DNA of 64,000 nt from Stentor roeselii (Eukaryota; Ciliophora; Heterotrichea; Heterotrichida; Stentoridae), in assembly GCA_006503475.1 (NCBI GenBank), contig RSEH01000044.1, positions 1 through 64,000 on the forward strand. Direction: 5' to 3'. The translations under genes and the position numbers were made by a program. This document shows, piece after piece, positions 1 to 10,068 of the stretch. A model generated the notes under the pieces. The model had not been told where the DNA came from. It did not search any database and was given only the letters and a program-made list of their open reading frames with translations. The first letter of the stretch is position 1. Every line of letters starts with the position of its first letter.

Positions 1-319
1 GAGGTATATAAAATTTTTTGAAAAGAGAAAGCAATTATTTTACCAGTTCTCCAAGATAACACTACTTGATAAAAAAAACTAAAGTGCATGCATTTTAAAT
101 TTAAACTATAATCACATACCTTTTTCTATTTAAAGATTCAACTTTTTTGAGAGGATTGACTTAAAGCATATGAAAAATATTAAGAAATCTGATTATCACT
201 AATTTGCAATAACTAGTGAAATCACCCTTAAGACAATCAACACATAAAAAAATTACCATTAAACAATATTAGTATATTAACTTAAATTTTATATTCGATA
301 TTGAAATATCTCATATTTA
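1..319. other. AT-rich 5' flank, no gene seen
   Basis: This stretch is strongly AT-rich with short homopolymer runs. I see no open frame, RNA gene or repeat. It presumably holds the promoter and leader of the ammonium transporter that follows. Confidence 0.5.
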
Positions 320-1768
320 ATGGTCACAGTCACTGTCGAGCAGTCAGTAGACAATCTTTGGATTTTAACCTCAGCGGCGATAGTCTTCTTCATGCAAGCA
401 GGTTTCTGTCTTCTAGAAACAGGCAGCGTAAGACCTAAAAACCTAAACAACAGTCTAATAAAAAACCTAATCGACTGTGTGATAGGTGCAATAGTCTACT
501 ACTTAATCGGATACGGGCTAGCATATGGTGAAAACGACGGTGAATTCGCAGGAAATAAGCATTTTGCAGCAGAAGACTTCGAAGACACTTTGCTTTTCAA
601 CAGCTGGATGTTTCAATTCGCCTTCGCATCGACTTCAGCCACCATTGTCTCTGGAGCGGTTGCTGAAAGAATCAATCTTATTGCTTATATTATTTATTCT
701 GTTTTTTTCAATGCTTTTGTTTACCCGATTATTTCTTCTTGGAGCTGGGGAGGAGGATGGCTGTTTAAAATGGAACCGTCTTATATTGACTTCGCTGGAT
801 CTGGAGTCGTTCATATCACTGGAGGGGTGTCTTCACTTGTTGGGATTATTTTACTCGGGTCTAGAATTGGAAGGTTTAGGGAAGAATCGGTTGATTTTCA
901 AGATCCTTTAACTGGAAGGAAGGTCAGAGCAACTGTCAATCCAGACGAGTTTAAACCTTCCAGTCAAATTTATGCTGTTACTGGTGTCTTCATATTATGG
1001 CTAGGCTGGTTATTTTTTAACGCAGGTTCCACTCTATCCTTCACAAGTGAAGCAACAATACTAACCGGTAAAGTGATGATGAACACAACACTAGGAGGTG
1101 CAGCAGGTGGTCTAATAGTTTTTTCTCTGAAGCACCCAATCACCAACTACCTTCTTAAAAAAATTCACGTAGGTCCATTCAAGCCAAGATACGACATCGC
1201 TGCCTTAAACAACGGTTGCCTCGTGGGTCTTGTGGCAGTGACAGCCGGATGTGCAAACATGGAACAATGGGCAGCTTTGATAATTGGTTCATTAGGAGGC
1301 TTTTCATATATTTTCGGGTCTATTCTTGGCGAGATTTTACGACTTGATGACCCTTGTGACACGATTTATATTCATCTTTGTGGAGGAATCGTTGGAGTCT
1401 TGCTTCCTGGATTTTTAGATCAGGACCATGGAGTTCTATATGGAGCTAATGGAAAACAAATCGGAGTTCAGTTGTTGGGAATTCTTGCTACTATTGTGTG
1501 GTCTGGTATTGGCACTTTGATTATCTTTGGAGGGTGTAAGATTTTTAGGATACTTAGAATGCCTGCTTATGCTGAAATTTATGGACTTGATTTGGTTGAT
1601 AATGGCGTTTATGCTGTTAATTATGATTTGACTGTTCCTAAGATTATGTTTTTAGATGGTCAGAAAGAGGGGGATCAGCTACCTGTTGTTACTGAAGGGT
1701 CTCTGAATGGAATTAAAAAGATTAGGACTATCAATGAACATTTTAAGCATTTTAGTAAACAGGTATAG
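320..1768 (+). CDS. Ammonium transporter (AMT/Mep/Rh family)
   Basis: Predicted 482-residue polytopic membrane protein that would carry ammonium across the plasma or vacuolar membrane. The N-terminus enters the membrane almost at once (FFMQAGFCLLETGSVR, the typical AMT helix 1 with its Glu). The family signature around residues 155-175 (DFAGSGVVHITGG) carries the first pore histidine, and a second conserved histidine lies in HLCGGIVGV near residue 352. About 11 hydrophobic segments are visible, as expected for AMTs, and the length is usual. The C-terminal tail after the last helix (RMPAYAEIYGLD) is the conserved regulatory tail of AMT trimers. It ends with TAG. Codon use switches several times from C/A-ending to T/G-ending along the gene. 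Assignment to AMT rather than Rh rests on the FAGSGVVH form. Confidence 0.93.
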   Translation: MVTVTVEQSVDNLWILTSAAIVFFMQAGFCLLETGSVRPKNLNNSLIKNLIDCVIGAIVYYLIGYGLAYGENDGEFAGNKHFAAEDFEDTLLFNSWMFQFAFASTSATIVSGAVAERINLIAYIIYSVFFNAFVYPIISSWSWGGGWLFKMEPSYIDFAGSGVVHITGGVSSLVGIILLGSRIGRFREESVDFQDPLTGRKVRATVNPDEFKPSSQIYAVTGVFILWLGWLFFNAGSTLSFTSEATILTGKVMMNTTLGGAAGGLIVFSLKHPITNYLLKKIHVGPFKPRYDIAALNNGCLVGLVAVTAGCANMEQWAALIIGSLGGFSYIFGSILGEILRLDDPCDTIYIHLCGGIVGVLLPGFLDQDHGVLYGANGKQIGVQLLGILATIVWSGIGTLIIFGGCKIFRILRMPAYAEIYGLDLVDNGVYAVNYDLTVPKIMFLDGQKEGDQLPVVTEGSLNGIKKIRTINEHFKHFSKQV

Positions 1769-1789
1769 AGTAGATAATTTATTGATTTT

Positions 1790-2494
1790 ATGGCTTCGAC
1801 ACATAGCAGTAGACAACAACTTCAAAGAGAACCCCTAGACCTAGGTTTCTGTGCAGATCACGCCAGATCAAACGAAGCATTTTGCGACTTATGCCGAGTT
1901 CTAATCTGTCCTAACTGCCTAATGTTCGGAGCTCACCAAGGCCACGAGGTGTTAGACCCATCGTCATCCTGCACATTAATCCGTTCAAGGATTTCCAAAA
2001 GTGCAAAACAAGGAAAGCTTTCCTCATCCTACAGCAACCGTTTCCTCTTAGACATCCGAGACGCGAAGTTAAAAGTCCAAAACAAAGAATCCGAAGTAAA
2101 ATCACAGGTGGAGTCCACCATAAAAAAACTGATAAACTCTCTTAAAAAGCGAAAAAACGCTTTAGAAGACGAAGTCTTCAATCACTACCTGCAAGACGGA
2201 AAAATAATTGAACAAGCAGAAAAACATTGGCTTGAAAATCAAGAAATTGGTCGACAAGTCTTGGAATTTTCGAATAACCCTGATGATGAGACTGTCTTGA
2301 TGAATTCATTGTTTATTTTTAAAAGTATTGAAAGACTTAATGAGAGTCCTGGAATGACTGAAGTTAATTTGGTGAATAGTGTTGATTTAACTTTACAGAT
2401 TGGGGGGAAAGAGGCTGGACTTACTGATATTTTAAGAGAAATTGGGATATTTGGAAAGTTTGGAGAAGAGAAAAATATTCAGTTTCGAAATTAG
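1790..2494 (+). CDS. B-box zinc-finger protein with coiled coil
   Basis: A 234-residue protein. Residues about 20-55 carry a B-box-type zinc finger (CADH...CDLC...CPNC...HQGHE), the module of TRIM-like proteins. After it comes a charged helical stretch (about 85-160) likely to form a coiled coil, and no RING or other domain is visible. B-box plus coiled coil suggests a protein-binding scaffold, possibly on microtubules or in ubiquitin pathways; the actual role is unknown. It starts 21 bp after the stop of the upstream gene, ends in TAG, and is convergent with the EF-hand/C2 gene. Confidence 0.8.
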   Translation: MASTHSSRQQLQREPLDLGFCADHARSNEAFCDLCRVLICPNCLMFGAHQGHEVLDPSSSCTLIRSRISKSAKQGKLSSSYSNRFLLDIRDAKLKVQNKESEVKSQVESTIKKLINSLKKRKNALEDEVFNHYLQDGKIIEQAEKHWLENQEIGRQVLEFSNNPDDETVLMNSLFIFKSIERLNESPGMTEVNLVNSVDLTLQIGGKEAGLTDILREIGIFGKFGEEKNIQFRN

Positions 2495-2523
2495 ATATTT
2501 TAGATGGTTTTTTTAGGAATTTC

Positions 2524-3936
2524 TTATCAGTTATTAGATTTCTTCCATAGTGTCCAGAAAACTATGAACTTTAGAATGAAGTTTAAGTAACTTGTGCAGA
2601 GAGCTAGGAAATGGAAGTCTTTGAGAACTGCCCATTTGCTGCTGTAAATGCAGAACCAGAAAAAGTCATAGAGTTGTGATGAACCGACCAGATACGAGAT
2701 AGTCCTAGCCCGATCCGCAGTGTACTTATTAAAAATAAAAGTACAAGCACACAAAGAAACAGTGACCTAAATACCCAATACATTAAAGAAGTCAGGTCTC
2801 GAAAACATAACAAGTACCGAGACAACAACATACAACAAAATAGCAGGAGCTCCCAACAAGTTCGATTCAACAAACAAGCTAAATCTTTTTTCAGTTCTTC
2901 CAAAGCTCTGAACAATTCCCATATCGCCAGTCATTCGAGTTGACATAGACCGATCTTCTCGAATGATCCAGTCACTTTGCCTGTCAAGATACCCGAAAGG
3001 TTTCTTAAGTTTATTCAAATCATCTTCTAAAGAGACCAGTTCTTTTTTATCGGCATCTAAAACTTCTTCCCATTGATGAAGAACGTCTTCTATGTACTTC
3101 GTCTGACTCCAAACCCAGTGAATCGAAAGTTTTATTTTACCGAAATTTCCTTCTTCGTTGTTTTGACCAAGTAAATGAAAGTACTGCTCGTGCTTCATCT
3201 GGTCTTTGTAGTTACTTATGTTTATTTCTATTTGACCTTCGAAATCGTCGGGGGGCAGAACGTCTTTGTCCATTACTGTCACTTTTAATACTTCTCTTCC
3301 TGTTTCGATGGGAAAAGCGAATTCTTCCATCCAAGATGGGTTTAAAGTTTCTCTTATGTATTTTGTTTGCTCTTTGTGGGAACCGATTTCGAGGATTGCG
3401 TATGGGTCTGAAAGGCCATTTCGATCCATAGGAATCAATTCCTTAGCATCAAAAACCTCGACCTTAACCTTACTGCCATGCATGATTCCATAAGAGTTGA
3501 AAGACTGACTAGTCCTGGCTTGAATCAATTTCCTTTTAAACTCATCCATTTTCTTGGTATTCTCGAAGATGCCTTTTTTCACATCTTTGATGCGGTTTTG
3601 AATACTTTCTTCCTGCTCGACATAAGACCAGATGAACTCATCAATGGTGATGACCCCGTCTTTATCCTTATCCATTCTTTGAAAAAGGTCAAGACAAAGT
3701 TTTTGATCGAAACCTGTTCCTTGTTTTTTCGACAAAAACTCAACAATTTCTTCATAATTCAACTCGCGATCGTGATTTTTATCAATTTCTTCAAACTCGT
3801 TTACTAAAGACTTGTGACGGTCTGTCATGTAAGCCGAGATTGGAGAAGAGCCGATGGACTTCCTGATGTTTTTCACTCCATGTCGAGAAGGCGAAATTGG
3901 AAGTTGACTTGGACGAGGAATTTCTAAGAAAGACAT
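2524..3936 (-). CDS. EF-hand / C2-domain membrane-anchored protein (one 15-nt intron)
   Basis: Two EF-hand loops (DKNHDRELNYEE near residue 53, DKDKDGVITIDE near 89) are followed by a C2 domain (about 150-265, with MDRNGLSDPYA and DKDVLPPDDFEG aspartate loops), a helical linker, and hydrophobic segments at the C-terminus. This is a calcium-responsive, membrane-bound protein; a role in trafficking or membrane contact sites is inference. The open frame first stops at a TAG that lies in a 15-nt intron, complement(2767..2781), GTATTGGGTATTTAG. Removing it joins about 80 residues with more hydrophobic segments (FNKYTADRARTISYLVG..., FILKFIVFWTLW), giving about 465 residues. The last sense codon is TGA (read as Trp), immediately followed by TAA at 2524-2526. 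If TGA were a stop the protein would be one residue shorter. Confidence 0.8.
2767..2781 (-). other. 15-nt spliceosomal intron
   Basis: On the minus strand this reads GTATTGGGTATTTAG. It contains an in-frame TAG, and its removal keeps the frame and adds a hydrophobic C-terminal region to the EF-hand/C2 protein. It has an A at position 10, a candidate branch point. Confidence 0.8.
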
Positions 3937-4915
3937 GAAATTGAGTTATAATTTTTGAGTTTGGATTAAGGTATAGGAAAAATGAGTTGTTTTAAGAAAA
4001 TTAGGAAATTGATTGATTTAAAAGATATGAAAAAATAGATGTTTAGACGATTTTATTTACTATTAATATGGATATTATTTATATCCAGGAAGGTGGGTTA
4101 CATTTTTAGAAAAAAGATATTAGGATATCTTTTGGTTTGGTTTTGTTCATTCTTCCGAACTTTTTTTTTTAGATTCTAAAAGTATCTAAGGGTGTGTATT
4201 ATCATATTTCTCATACACACTTTATTTTCTAGAACTGAAATATCCATAAATATTTTACTTAGAATAATTCAGGAATGTAAAGAATGCATTAATTTTTAGC
4301 GTTGAATCATTCTGTACATCAAAATTTTGAAATTTAACTATTGAAAGTATATGAGTCTTTAGGACATAGAAATGATTTTTTTTTATTGATTTTTATTAAA
4401 ATTTTTGGTACCTGCTACATATTAAAAGGACTAGAAAGTTTGAATTAGGCCAAATCTCTTAAAATATAAAGAATTTCTTAATAACTATTCATTTCCACCA
4501 AGGCAAAATATGTTCCTTTTTCAATAAAGTTAACAGCATCTAGATTTTATACTTCTATTATCCTGACTATCAATAACTCTGCAAACGAAAAAAAAATTAC
4601 TGAAAATTTAATTCGAAAAAGTGGAAATATCTAAATTCCAGGACATCTAAAAACTCAAAAACATTTCTAATAGTTCACAGAACTCAGAATAATCTAGAAA
4701 TATTTAAAACTTTATCAAGTCTTTCAAAAGAGAGTAATTTTAACTAATCACTATCTTGAATCTTGATTATTAAACTTTCTTATCTATCATAACAACAAAA
4801 GCTAAAACTTTAAAACATGTTGACTAAGAGAAGTTCATTAGGGTCAAGGATACAAGCAACATCATCTGAATTTAGTTGAAAAGTAAATTTAAGGCTTAAA
4901 AAACGGATAGGCTAA
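3937..4915. other. AT-rich intergenic region, no gene seen
   Basis: About 980 bp with many short A/T runs. No supported open frame or RNA gene is visible on either strand, also when TGA is read as Trp. It separates the EF-hand/C2 gene's start from the 3' end of the SNARE gene and is unusually long for this densely packed part of the window. Confidence 0.4.
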
Positions 4916-5218
4916 TTAAAGTGCAATCACAATCATCAGAACTAATATAAGTAAGAAGATCGTGCAAAGCAGAGAGTTATTCGAGTACTTCTCAAGCATT
5001 CCTTCTAGTTTTTCAGTCACTCTTTCCATCATTCTCTGGTTTGTCTCTGTTGTTTGTTTTATTTCATCGAGATAATCGTTGTGGAGGTTCAGTTCTTCAT
5101 CGATTTCATTGCATTGGACTTTTAAGACTTCGCTGCTTTTTTCTAGGTCTGATAGAATCCCGTTGTGTCGTTCTTTGATGAGACTGATTTCTTCAAAGAT
5201 GGGAGAGTTTGAATTCAT
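4916..5218 (-). CDS. Bet1/Qc-type SNARE, tail-anchored
   Basis: A 100-residue protein with the layout of a short SNARE of the Bet1 type: a SNARE-like helix (about 25-78, heptads such as LDEIKQTTETNQRMMERV) followed directly by a single C-terminal membrane span (LLCTIFLLILVLMIVIAL), a tail anchor. Such proteins drive vesicle fusion, Bet1 at the ER-Golgi step. Length fits Bet1 (about 118 in human). When aligned by eye with Bet1 or syntaxin 6/8, the zero-layer Gln falls on a His (in ELNLHNDYLDE), which would be unusual. It ends in TAA. The exact SNARE subtype is uncertain. Confidence 0.7.
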   Translation of the reverse strand: MNSNSPIFEEISLIKERHNGILSDLEKSSEVLKVQCNEIDEELNLHNDYLDEIKQTTETNQRMMERVTEKLEGMLEKYSNNSLLCTIFLLILVLMIVIAL

Positions 5219-5492
5219 TATATCAAAATGAATTGATTATAATTGATTAAGCAAAGTTTCTGAAAAGTTGAATAAGAGTTAGTAGTCTTATTTGAGTGAA
5301 CAAGTTAGATTTTTTAAAGAAGTGAAAAAGATGAAAAATCCTAAAAATTTCAAAATCTCATCAAAATCCTTTCAACTATTTCTAAACTTATAACAAAACC
5401 CTTCCCCAATCCTCCAAATCCAAACCTTTCAACTTCACATCAATCCCTCACCGATCAAAATCCATCCTCAAAAGTCCAAACAGTTAAATATA

Positions 5493-5990
5493 ATGCAGGG
5501 GGATTCAATCTTTTATGGCGGAGTGACTTACCAGGCAGTGGACGACCAGCGATCCAAGTGCAATCTCTGCCATAAGGTAATCTACAAGCTTCTCCAAAAG
5601 GCTCACACAACATCTCACGGTGTGAACGCAAAGGCAACTTTCATAGACGATAAAAATTCCGCAAAAGCCGTAAAAAAAATTTCTCTGAACTTCGGAGAAT
5701 CGAATAGCGAGCCTCTTGCGAAGTCCAATTTAGAAAAGCCTCTGATGAACTTTGAACAAATGCTTAAAAGTAACCAAAGACCTTCAGTTGAACTGCCCCA
5801 GAAGACCCGTTCAGAGTCTTTTAAGCCGATTGAAAAGCGAAACAAGCCGAGTTTTTCCTTTTACATTAAACAGTCGAGACAGTGTCAGTCAGCTTTGTCT
5901 CGCTTGTGCTTTGTTTATGAGAGAAGTTGTAATATAAAAGTACTGAAAGGCTATAGGAAGTGGAAAAAAGGGTTTAATAAGAATGGGTAA
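5493..5990 (+). CDS. Hypothetical basic protein with a CxxC pair
   Basis: Not recognised. The 165-residue protein has a CNLC motif near residue 23 followed by a His-containing segment (KAHTTSHG), perhaps a small zinc-binding knuckle, then a Ser/Lys-rich, probably disordered middle, and a basic, Cys-containing helical C-terminus. It ends in TAA only 4 bp before the TAA of the convergent glutaredoxin gene. The leader just upstream (5340-5490) is C/A-rich and almost free of G, like the leaders of other genes here. Confidence 0.6.
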   Translation: MQGDSIFYGGVTYQAVDDQRSKCNLCHKVIYKLLQKAHTTSHGVNAKATFIDDKNSAKAVKKISLNFGESNSEPLAKSNLEKPLMNFEQMLKSNQRPSVELPQKTRSESFKPIEKRNKPSFSFYIKQSRQCQSALSRLCFVYERSCNIKVLKGYRKWKKGFNKNG

Positions 5991-5994
5991 TTTT

Positions 5995-6378
5995 TTATGG
6001 TATTTGGGATTTGAAGGGAATTTTTTTTGAGGTCAGTAAAGATTGGATCTTTCCGGATGATAGACCTGATAAAAGGTCGGAACAACCTCCGATGTGATCA
6101 CCTCCGATGAAGATGTTTGGAACTGTGGATTGATTTGTTAGGGTTTCAAGACCTTTGAATAGGGCGTCGCCGTTTGGCAGTGAGTCTAACTCGAAGACTT
6201 TAAATGGGATTTCGAGTGATGAGAGAGTTGATTTCGCTTGGGTGCAGTAGGGGCAGTAGTCTTTTGAGTAGACTAGGACTGGGTACTTCTCAATATCGCT
6301 CTTCAGCTGATTTAAAACCTGCTGACTACCAAATCTTCCAATTCTCAAAAACATTATAATCAATTCATCACCTTTCAT
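5995..6378 (-). CDS. Glutaredoxin (dithiol CPYC type)
   Basis: A 127-residue thiol-disulfide oxidoreductase that would reduce disulfides and glutathione mixed disulfides. The active site CPYC is at residues 42-45 (YSKDYCPYC), and the glutathione-binding TVP loop (STVPNIFIGG) and GGCSD follow as in classical glutaredoxins. About 20 extra residues before the domain (MFLRIGRFGSQQ) could be a short targeting extension; a second Met at residue 9 is an alternative start. It ends in TAA and is convergent with the hypothetical gene to its left. Confidence 0.93.
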   Translation of the reverse strand: MKGDELIIMFLRIGRFGSQQVLNQLKSDIEKYPVLVYSKDYCPYCTQAKSTLSSLEIPFKVFELDSLPNGDALFKGLETLTNQSTVPNIFIGGDHIGGCSDLLSGLSSGKIQSLLTSKKIPFKSQIP

Positions 6379-6477
6379 CTAAATCCATTCCAAACCCCAT
6401 CTAAAAATTCCCAACCTAAATCAAAGCCTAATTAAAAAGACTACAAGAAGCTCTTCAAAATTCAAATAATCGTTAAA

Positions 6478-8562
6478 ATGTCAAGCGAGCCTATTCAAGT
6501 TTACATCCGTTTCCGACCTTTGAACTCATCAGAGCTTCAAGATCGTGAGTTTCCAATGTGGGAGCTTTCATCGAACCAGGTCTCTCTGCGTCGTGAGTAC
6601 TTGAATAATTTGATAGAAGACAAAAAAGTCTCAGCTTCATTCAACCCTTCATTTAGCTACGACCATGTCTTTTCTTGGGAAGATGAAAACAGCAAGGTCT
6701 ATGAAGTCATGGCACAAAAAGTAGTACTTTCAACTCTAGAGGGATTTAATGCAACTATCTTTGCTTATGGACAGACAGGCTCTGGAAAGACTTATACGAT
6801 GATTGGCGCTCCGCAGGTGGAAGCGAGTAATTTTATTAAAGAGAAGCCGAAGGCTCGGCAGGGAAGGTCACCGACGCCTAAGTCGAGAACTTGCAAATTC
6901 CGGAGTACTTCAGCCCATTCATTCCGTTTTGAAAAAGTGAAGAAAATCCCGCTTCAATCAAACGGAATCGTAGCTTTAGCCTTAGGCGACTTATTCAAAT
7001 CAGCAAGTTCTTACAAAACAAAGCATTTTTTCTTTAAAGTTTCAATGATCGAGATATACAACGAGCATGTTTTCGACCTTTTAAAAGAAACAGAAGACTT
7101 AAACAACGAAATCTTAACAGTCGCTGAATCCCCTGACAAAGAATTTTACGTGAAAGGCCTGAGCGAGCAAGTTGTCACAACAATTGAAGAAGCTTTAGAA
7201 AAGCTAGCAAAAGGTGAAGCGAACCGTCATTACGCCGCCACAAACTTGAACCACAACAGTTCCAGGTCCCATACAATCTTCAGGGTCAGCATTCGTAGTT
7301 TGCAAGTCATTCCAAAGAGAGACCACGACGCTGACTTAGAAGCTGAGGAAAGTTTCGAAAACATTACAACTGAAAGTGTTTTAAACTTCGTAGACCTCGC
7401 CGGAAGTGAAAGAACGAGTTGCGTTCAAGTCTTAGAAGAAAAACAAGCAAAGACCTCATTTTTCAATACTCGTCATGAACAGGAGAGGTTAACATCTGAA
7501 AGTAAAAATATCAACACGAGTCTTTTTTATCTCTGCCAAGTGATTAACAAACTTTCTGAACTAAAAATGGGAATCGTGAAAAATGACTCACATATTCCTT
7601 ATCGAAACTCAAATCTTACTAAAATCCTTCGATCGTCATTAGGAGGAAATTCGAGGACTTGCATCATCTGCACCGCGACTCAAGCCCCGACACAATTCGA
7701 GTTAACTTTAAGTACTTTGAGATTTGGGAACAGTGCAAGGACTCTTACTAATAATGTTAGAGCGAATGTGAAAAGAGAGACAAATTCTCAACTTTTACTT
7801 GCTTATCAACAGGATATCGAGAACTTGAAGAAAGAACTCGAATCGGCTAAAGAGAACGGGTGGACTTTTTTCAATCAAAGTAATCAGCTTAAGTTTCAGT
7901 TAGAGAACAAAGCTCAGAGATTAAATGAAATTTTAATGAGTTTCTCGTTTTCAGGAACTTTTGTTGTTAGGGAAGAGTTTGAAAGCAGGTTTTCGGTTAT
8001 TTCTTCTGCTATTGCTGGAGATTTGGTTATTGTTAATAGCAGAGTCGCTCAGTATAATGAAAGGGTTTTGAGTAATTCGAGTTTGAAGTTTGATTCGAAT
8101 TGTTTGATGGCGGGAAAAAGGTTGGCGGTTTTAAAAAATGAGATCAGGAGGCTTATTGAGAAAATTGAAATTTGTAATAAAAATGTATCTGGGTTGAAAA
8201 TCACGAAAATGAATGTATTTTTTATTTAGCTTGTTGTGGAAATAGAGAAAAATTCGAATTCTTATGACAGAGTCCTAAAAGAAATATCCTCTCTAAAGTC
8301 CAAAATCAGCGAAAACTACGAAACCTTCAACTCCCTATCAGAAACTCTTTCCCTCTTCGAGCAAGGTACAAATCTCAACCACCTCTCCGACATGGATTTA
8401 TCCTCAACAGAATCCCTTCTCTTATCTCGTCTTGAAACGGTGAAAACCCTTCAACTAAAGCGTGACCTTAATTTCCGTTTAAGCCAACTCTCCCCATCAA
8501 AAAAGCGTCAAATGCCAAGTCACCTCTTAAAAGACCTTGAGTCCTTTTCACTAACCCTGTAA
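6478..8562 (+). CDS. Kinesin with N-terminal motor (one 15-nt intron)
   Basis: Microtubule motor of about 689 residues. The motor fills residues 1-430: P-loop GQTGSGKT near 97-104, switch I NHNSSRSH near 258, switch II DLAGSE near 305, and the C-terminal motor signature (IPYRNSNLTKILRSSLGGNS). A basic insert after the P-loop (about 115-160, rich in Lys, Arg, Ser and Pro) is unusual. A short coiled-coil neck and tail follow. The open frame appears to stop at TAG 8227-8229, but this lies in a 15-nt intron (8215-8229); splicing joins a further 110 helical residues, ending in TAA. I cannot assign the kinesin class by eye; the N-terminal motor and short tail exclude kinesin-14. Confidence 0.93.
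8215..8229 (+). other. 15-nt spliceosomal intron
   Basis: GTATTTTTTATTTAG inside the kinesin tail. Its TAG is in frame; removing the 15 nt connects two open frames in the same phase that are both coiled-coil-like. A is at position 10. Confidence 0.85.
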
Positions 8563-8586
8563 CCCATTCTTTTATTTTTCCTATAA

Positions 8587-10068
8587 ATGGAACGCATCAA
8601 GTCAGCAAGTCTTTTAATCCAATCATCAAATCGCTTCATTTCCTACGGAACCGCCGGCTTCCGGACTAAAGCAAACGACCTGCCACAAGTCTTTTTCAGG
8701 TCAGGCCTGATTGCTTTGCTTCGCGCTTTTGAAACAGGAAGAATGATTGGAATAATGGTCACTGCTTCTCATAACCCAATAGAAGACAATGGCCTTAAAA
8801 TGGTCGACTTTAATGGTGAAATGCTTCCAATTGAATGGGAAAAAATCGCTGAAGATATCGCGAATGCCAATGATTTGCAAGAGGTACTTTCAGAGAAATG
8901 GCCGGAAAGCGTTCCGAAGGCGAAGATTTTAATTGGAGCTGATAATCGGCCTAGTTCGCCTTCGCTTGTAGAATGTATCAAGGCTGCTGTTGAGGCTGCC
9001 GGGTGCGAATTTCATGACTTTGGAATTGTTACTACTCCTCAGTTTCATTATTTGGTAAATGAATCTAATTTGAAGGGGATTGTGGAGGAAAAGGAAAGTT
9101 ATGTTTTTGATATTAGGGGAAAAGTTAATAGGCTTTTTGAAGATTTTAGACCGGCCGGACGATATGAAGGTCAACTTCAACTTGATTGTGCTGGAGGGGT
9201 TGGCATGATGGTCATGAATGATTTGGCTTTTGACTGGATAACTTTAGTCAATACCGATCCAACCCATCTAAACTTCCACTGCGGTGCAGAATACGCCCAC
9301 AAAGAAAGACATCTCCCAAGCGGTATGATACCCGGAATAAAAAGTGCCTCTTTTGACGGAGATGCCGACAGACTAGTCTACTACAAATCCCAGGACAACC
9401 TAGAAGTACTCGGCGGTGAAAGACTAACAGTTTTATACGCAACTGCTTTAAAAAAACTAATGGAAAATTCTGGTGTTCAAAAAGAAATAAAAGTCGTTAC
9501 GACCGGATACTCCAACTCATCCAGCATAAAATTCTTAAAAAGTCAAGGAATCGAGTCAATAATCGTCCCAACAGGCGTCAAGTACCTCCACAAAGAAGCT
9601 CATAATCACTTAATCAGCATTTACTTCGAATCTAATGGACATGGAACTATGCTTCATCAAAAAGAAGCACTTGAAGGCGTCAGTGAACATGTTAAACTTT
9701 TCTTGCAGTTGGCTAATCTTACTGTTGGAGATGCTGTTGCGGATTTATTACTTGCTGAGGTCAGTTTGAGGATTTTGCAGTGGAATTTAGATGATTGGCT
9801 TGGAATTTATCAGGATTTACCGAATGTTATGATTGCGGTTAGAAGTGATATGAAGGATTTTATTAAGAATTCTTGGGACCAGTTGGAAATTATTGAACCT
9901 GTTGAATTTGCTGATTCGGTTAAAGTTATTATGAGGGATTATGTTGAGAAAAATGGAAGGACTTTAGTGAGACCTTCTGGCACTGAGCCTATTGTGAGAA
10001 TATATGCGGAGGCTGATAGTATTGAATTGTGTAGAGAAATATGTGAGAGGATATCTAAACTCTTATAA
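8587..10068 (+). CDS. PGM3: Phosphoacetylglucosamine mutase (AGM1/PGM3)
   Basis: Converts GlcNAc-6-phosphate to GlcNAc-1-phosphate in UDP-GlcNAc synthesis (for N-glycans, GPI anchors and cyst-wall polymers). Family marks are all present: the active-site serine loop TASHNP at residues 59-64, the magnesium loop FDGDADR near 255-261, the sugar-binding loop ESNGHGT near 349, and the phosphate-binding loop RPSGTEPIVRIYAEA near 462. FRTKA near the N-terminus matches AGM1 rather than ordinary phosphoglucomutase. The 493-residue length is slightly short of the human enzyme (542). The start lies 24 bp after the kinesin stop; it ends in TAA. Confidence 0.95.
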   Translation: MERIKSASLLIQSSNRFISYGTAGFRTKANDLPQVFFRSGLIALLRAFETGRMIGIMVTASHNPIEDNGLKMVDFNGEMLPIEWEKIAEDIANANDLQEVLSEKWPESVPKAKILIGADNRPSSPSLVECIKAAVEAAGCEFHDFGIVTTPQFHYLVNESNLKGIVEEKESYVFDIRGKVNRLFEDFRPAGRYEGQLQLDCAGGVGMMVMNDLAFDWITLVNTDPTHLNFHCGAEYAHKERHLPSGMIPGIKSASFDGDADRLVYYKSQDNLEVLGGERLTVLYATALKKLMENSGVQKEIKVVTTGYSNSSSIKFLKSQGIESIIVPTGVKYLHKEAHNHLISIYFESNGHGTMLHQKEALEGVSEHVKLFLQLANLTVGDAVADLLLAEVSLRILQWNLDDWLGIYQDLPNVMIAVRSDMKDFIKNSWDQLEIIEPVEFADSVKVIMRDYVEKNGRTLVRPSGTEPIVRIYAEADSIELCREICERISKLL

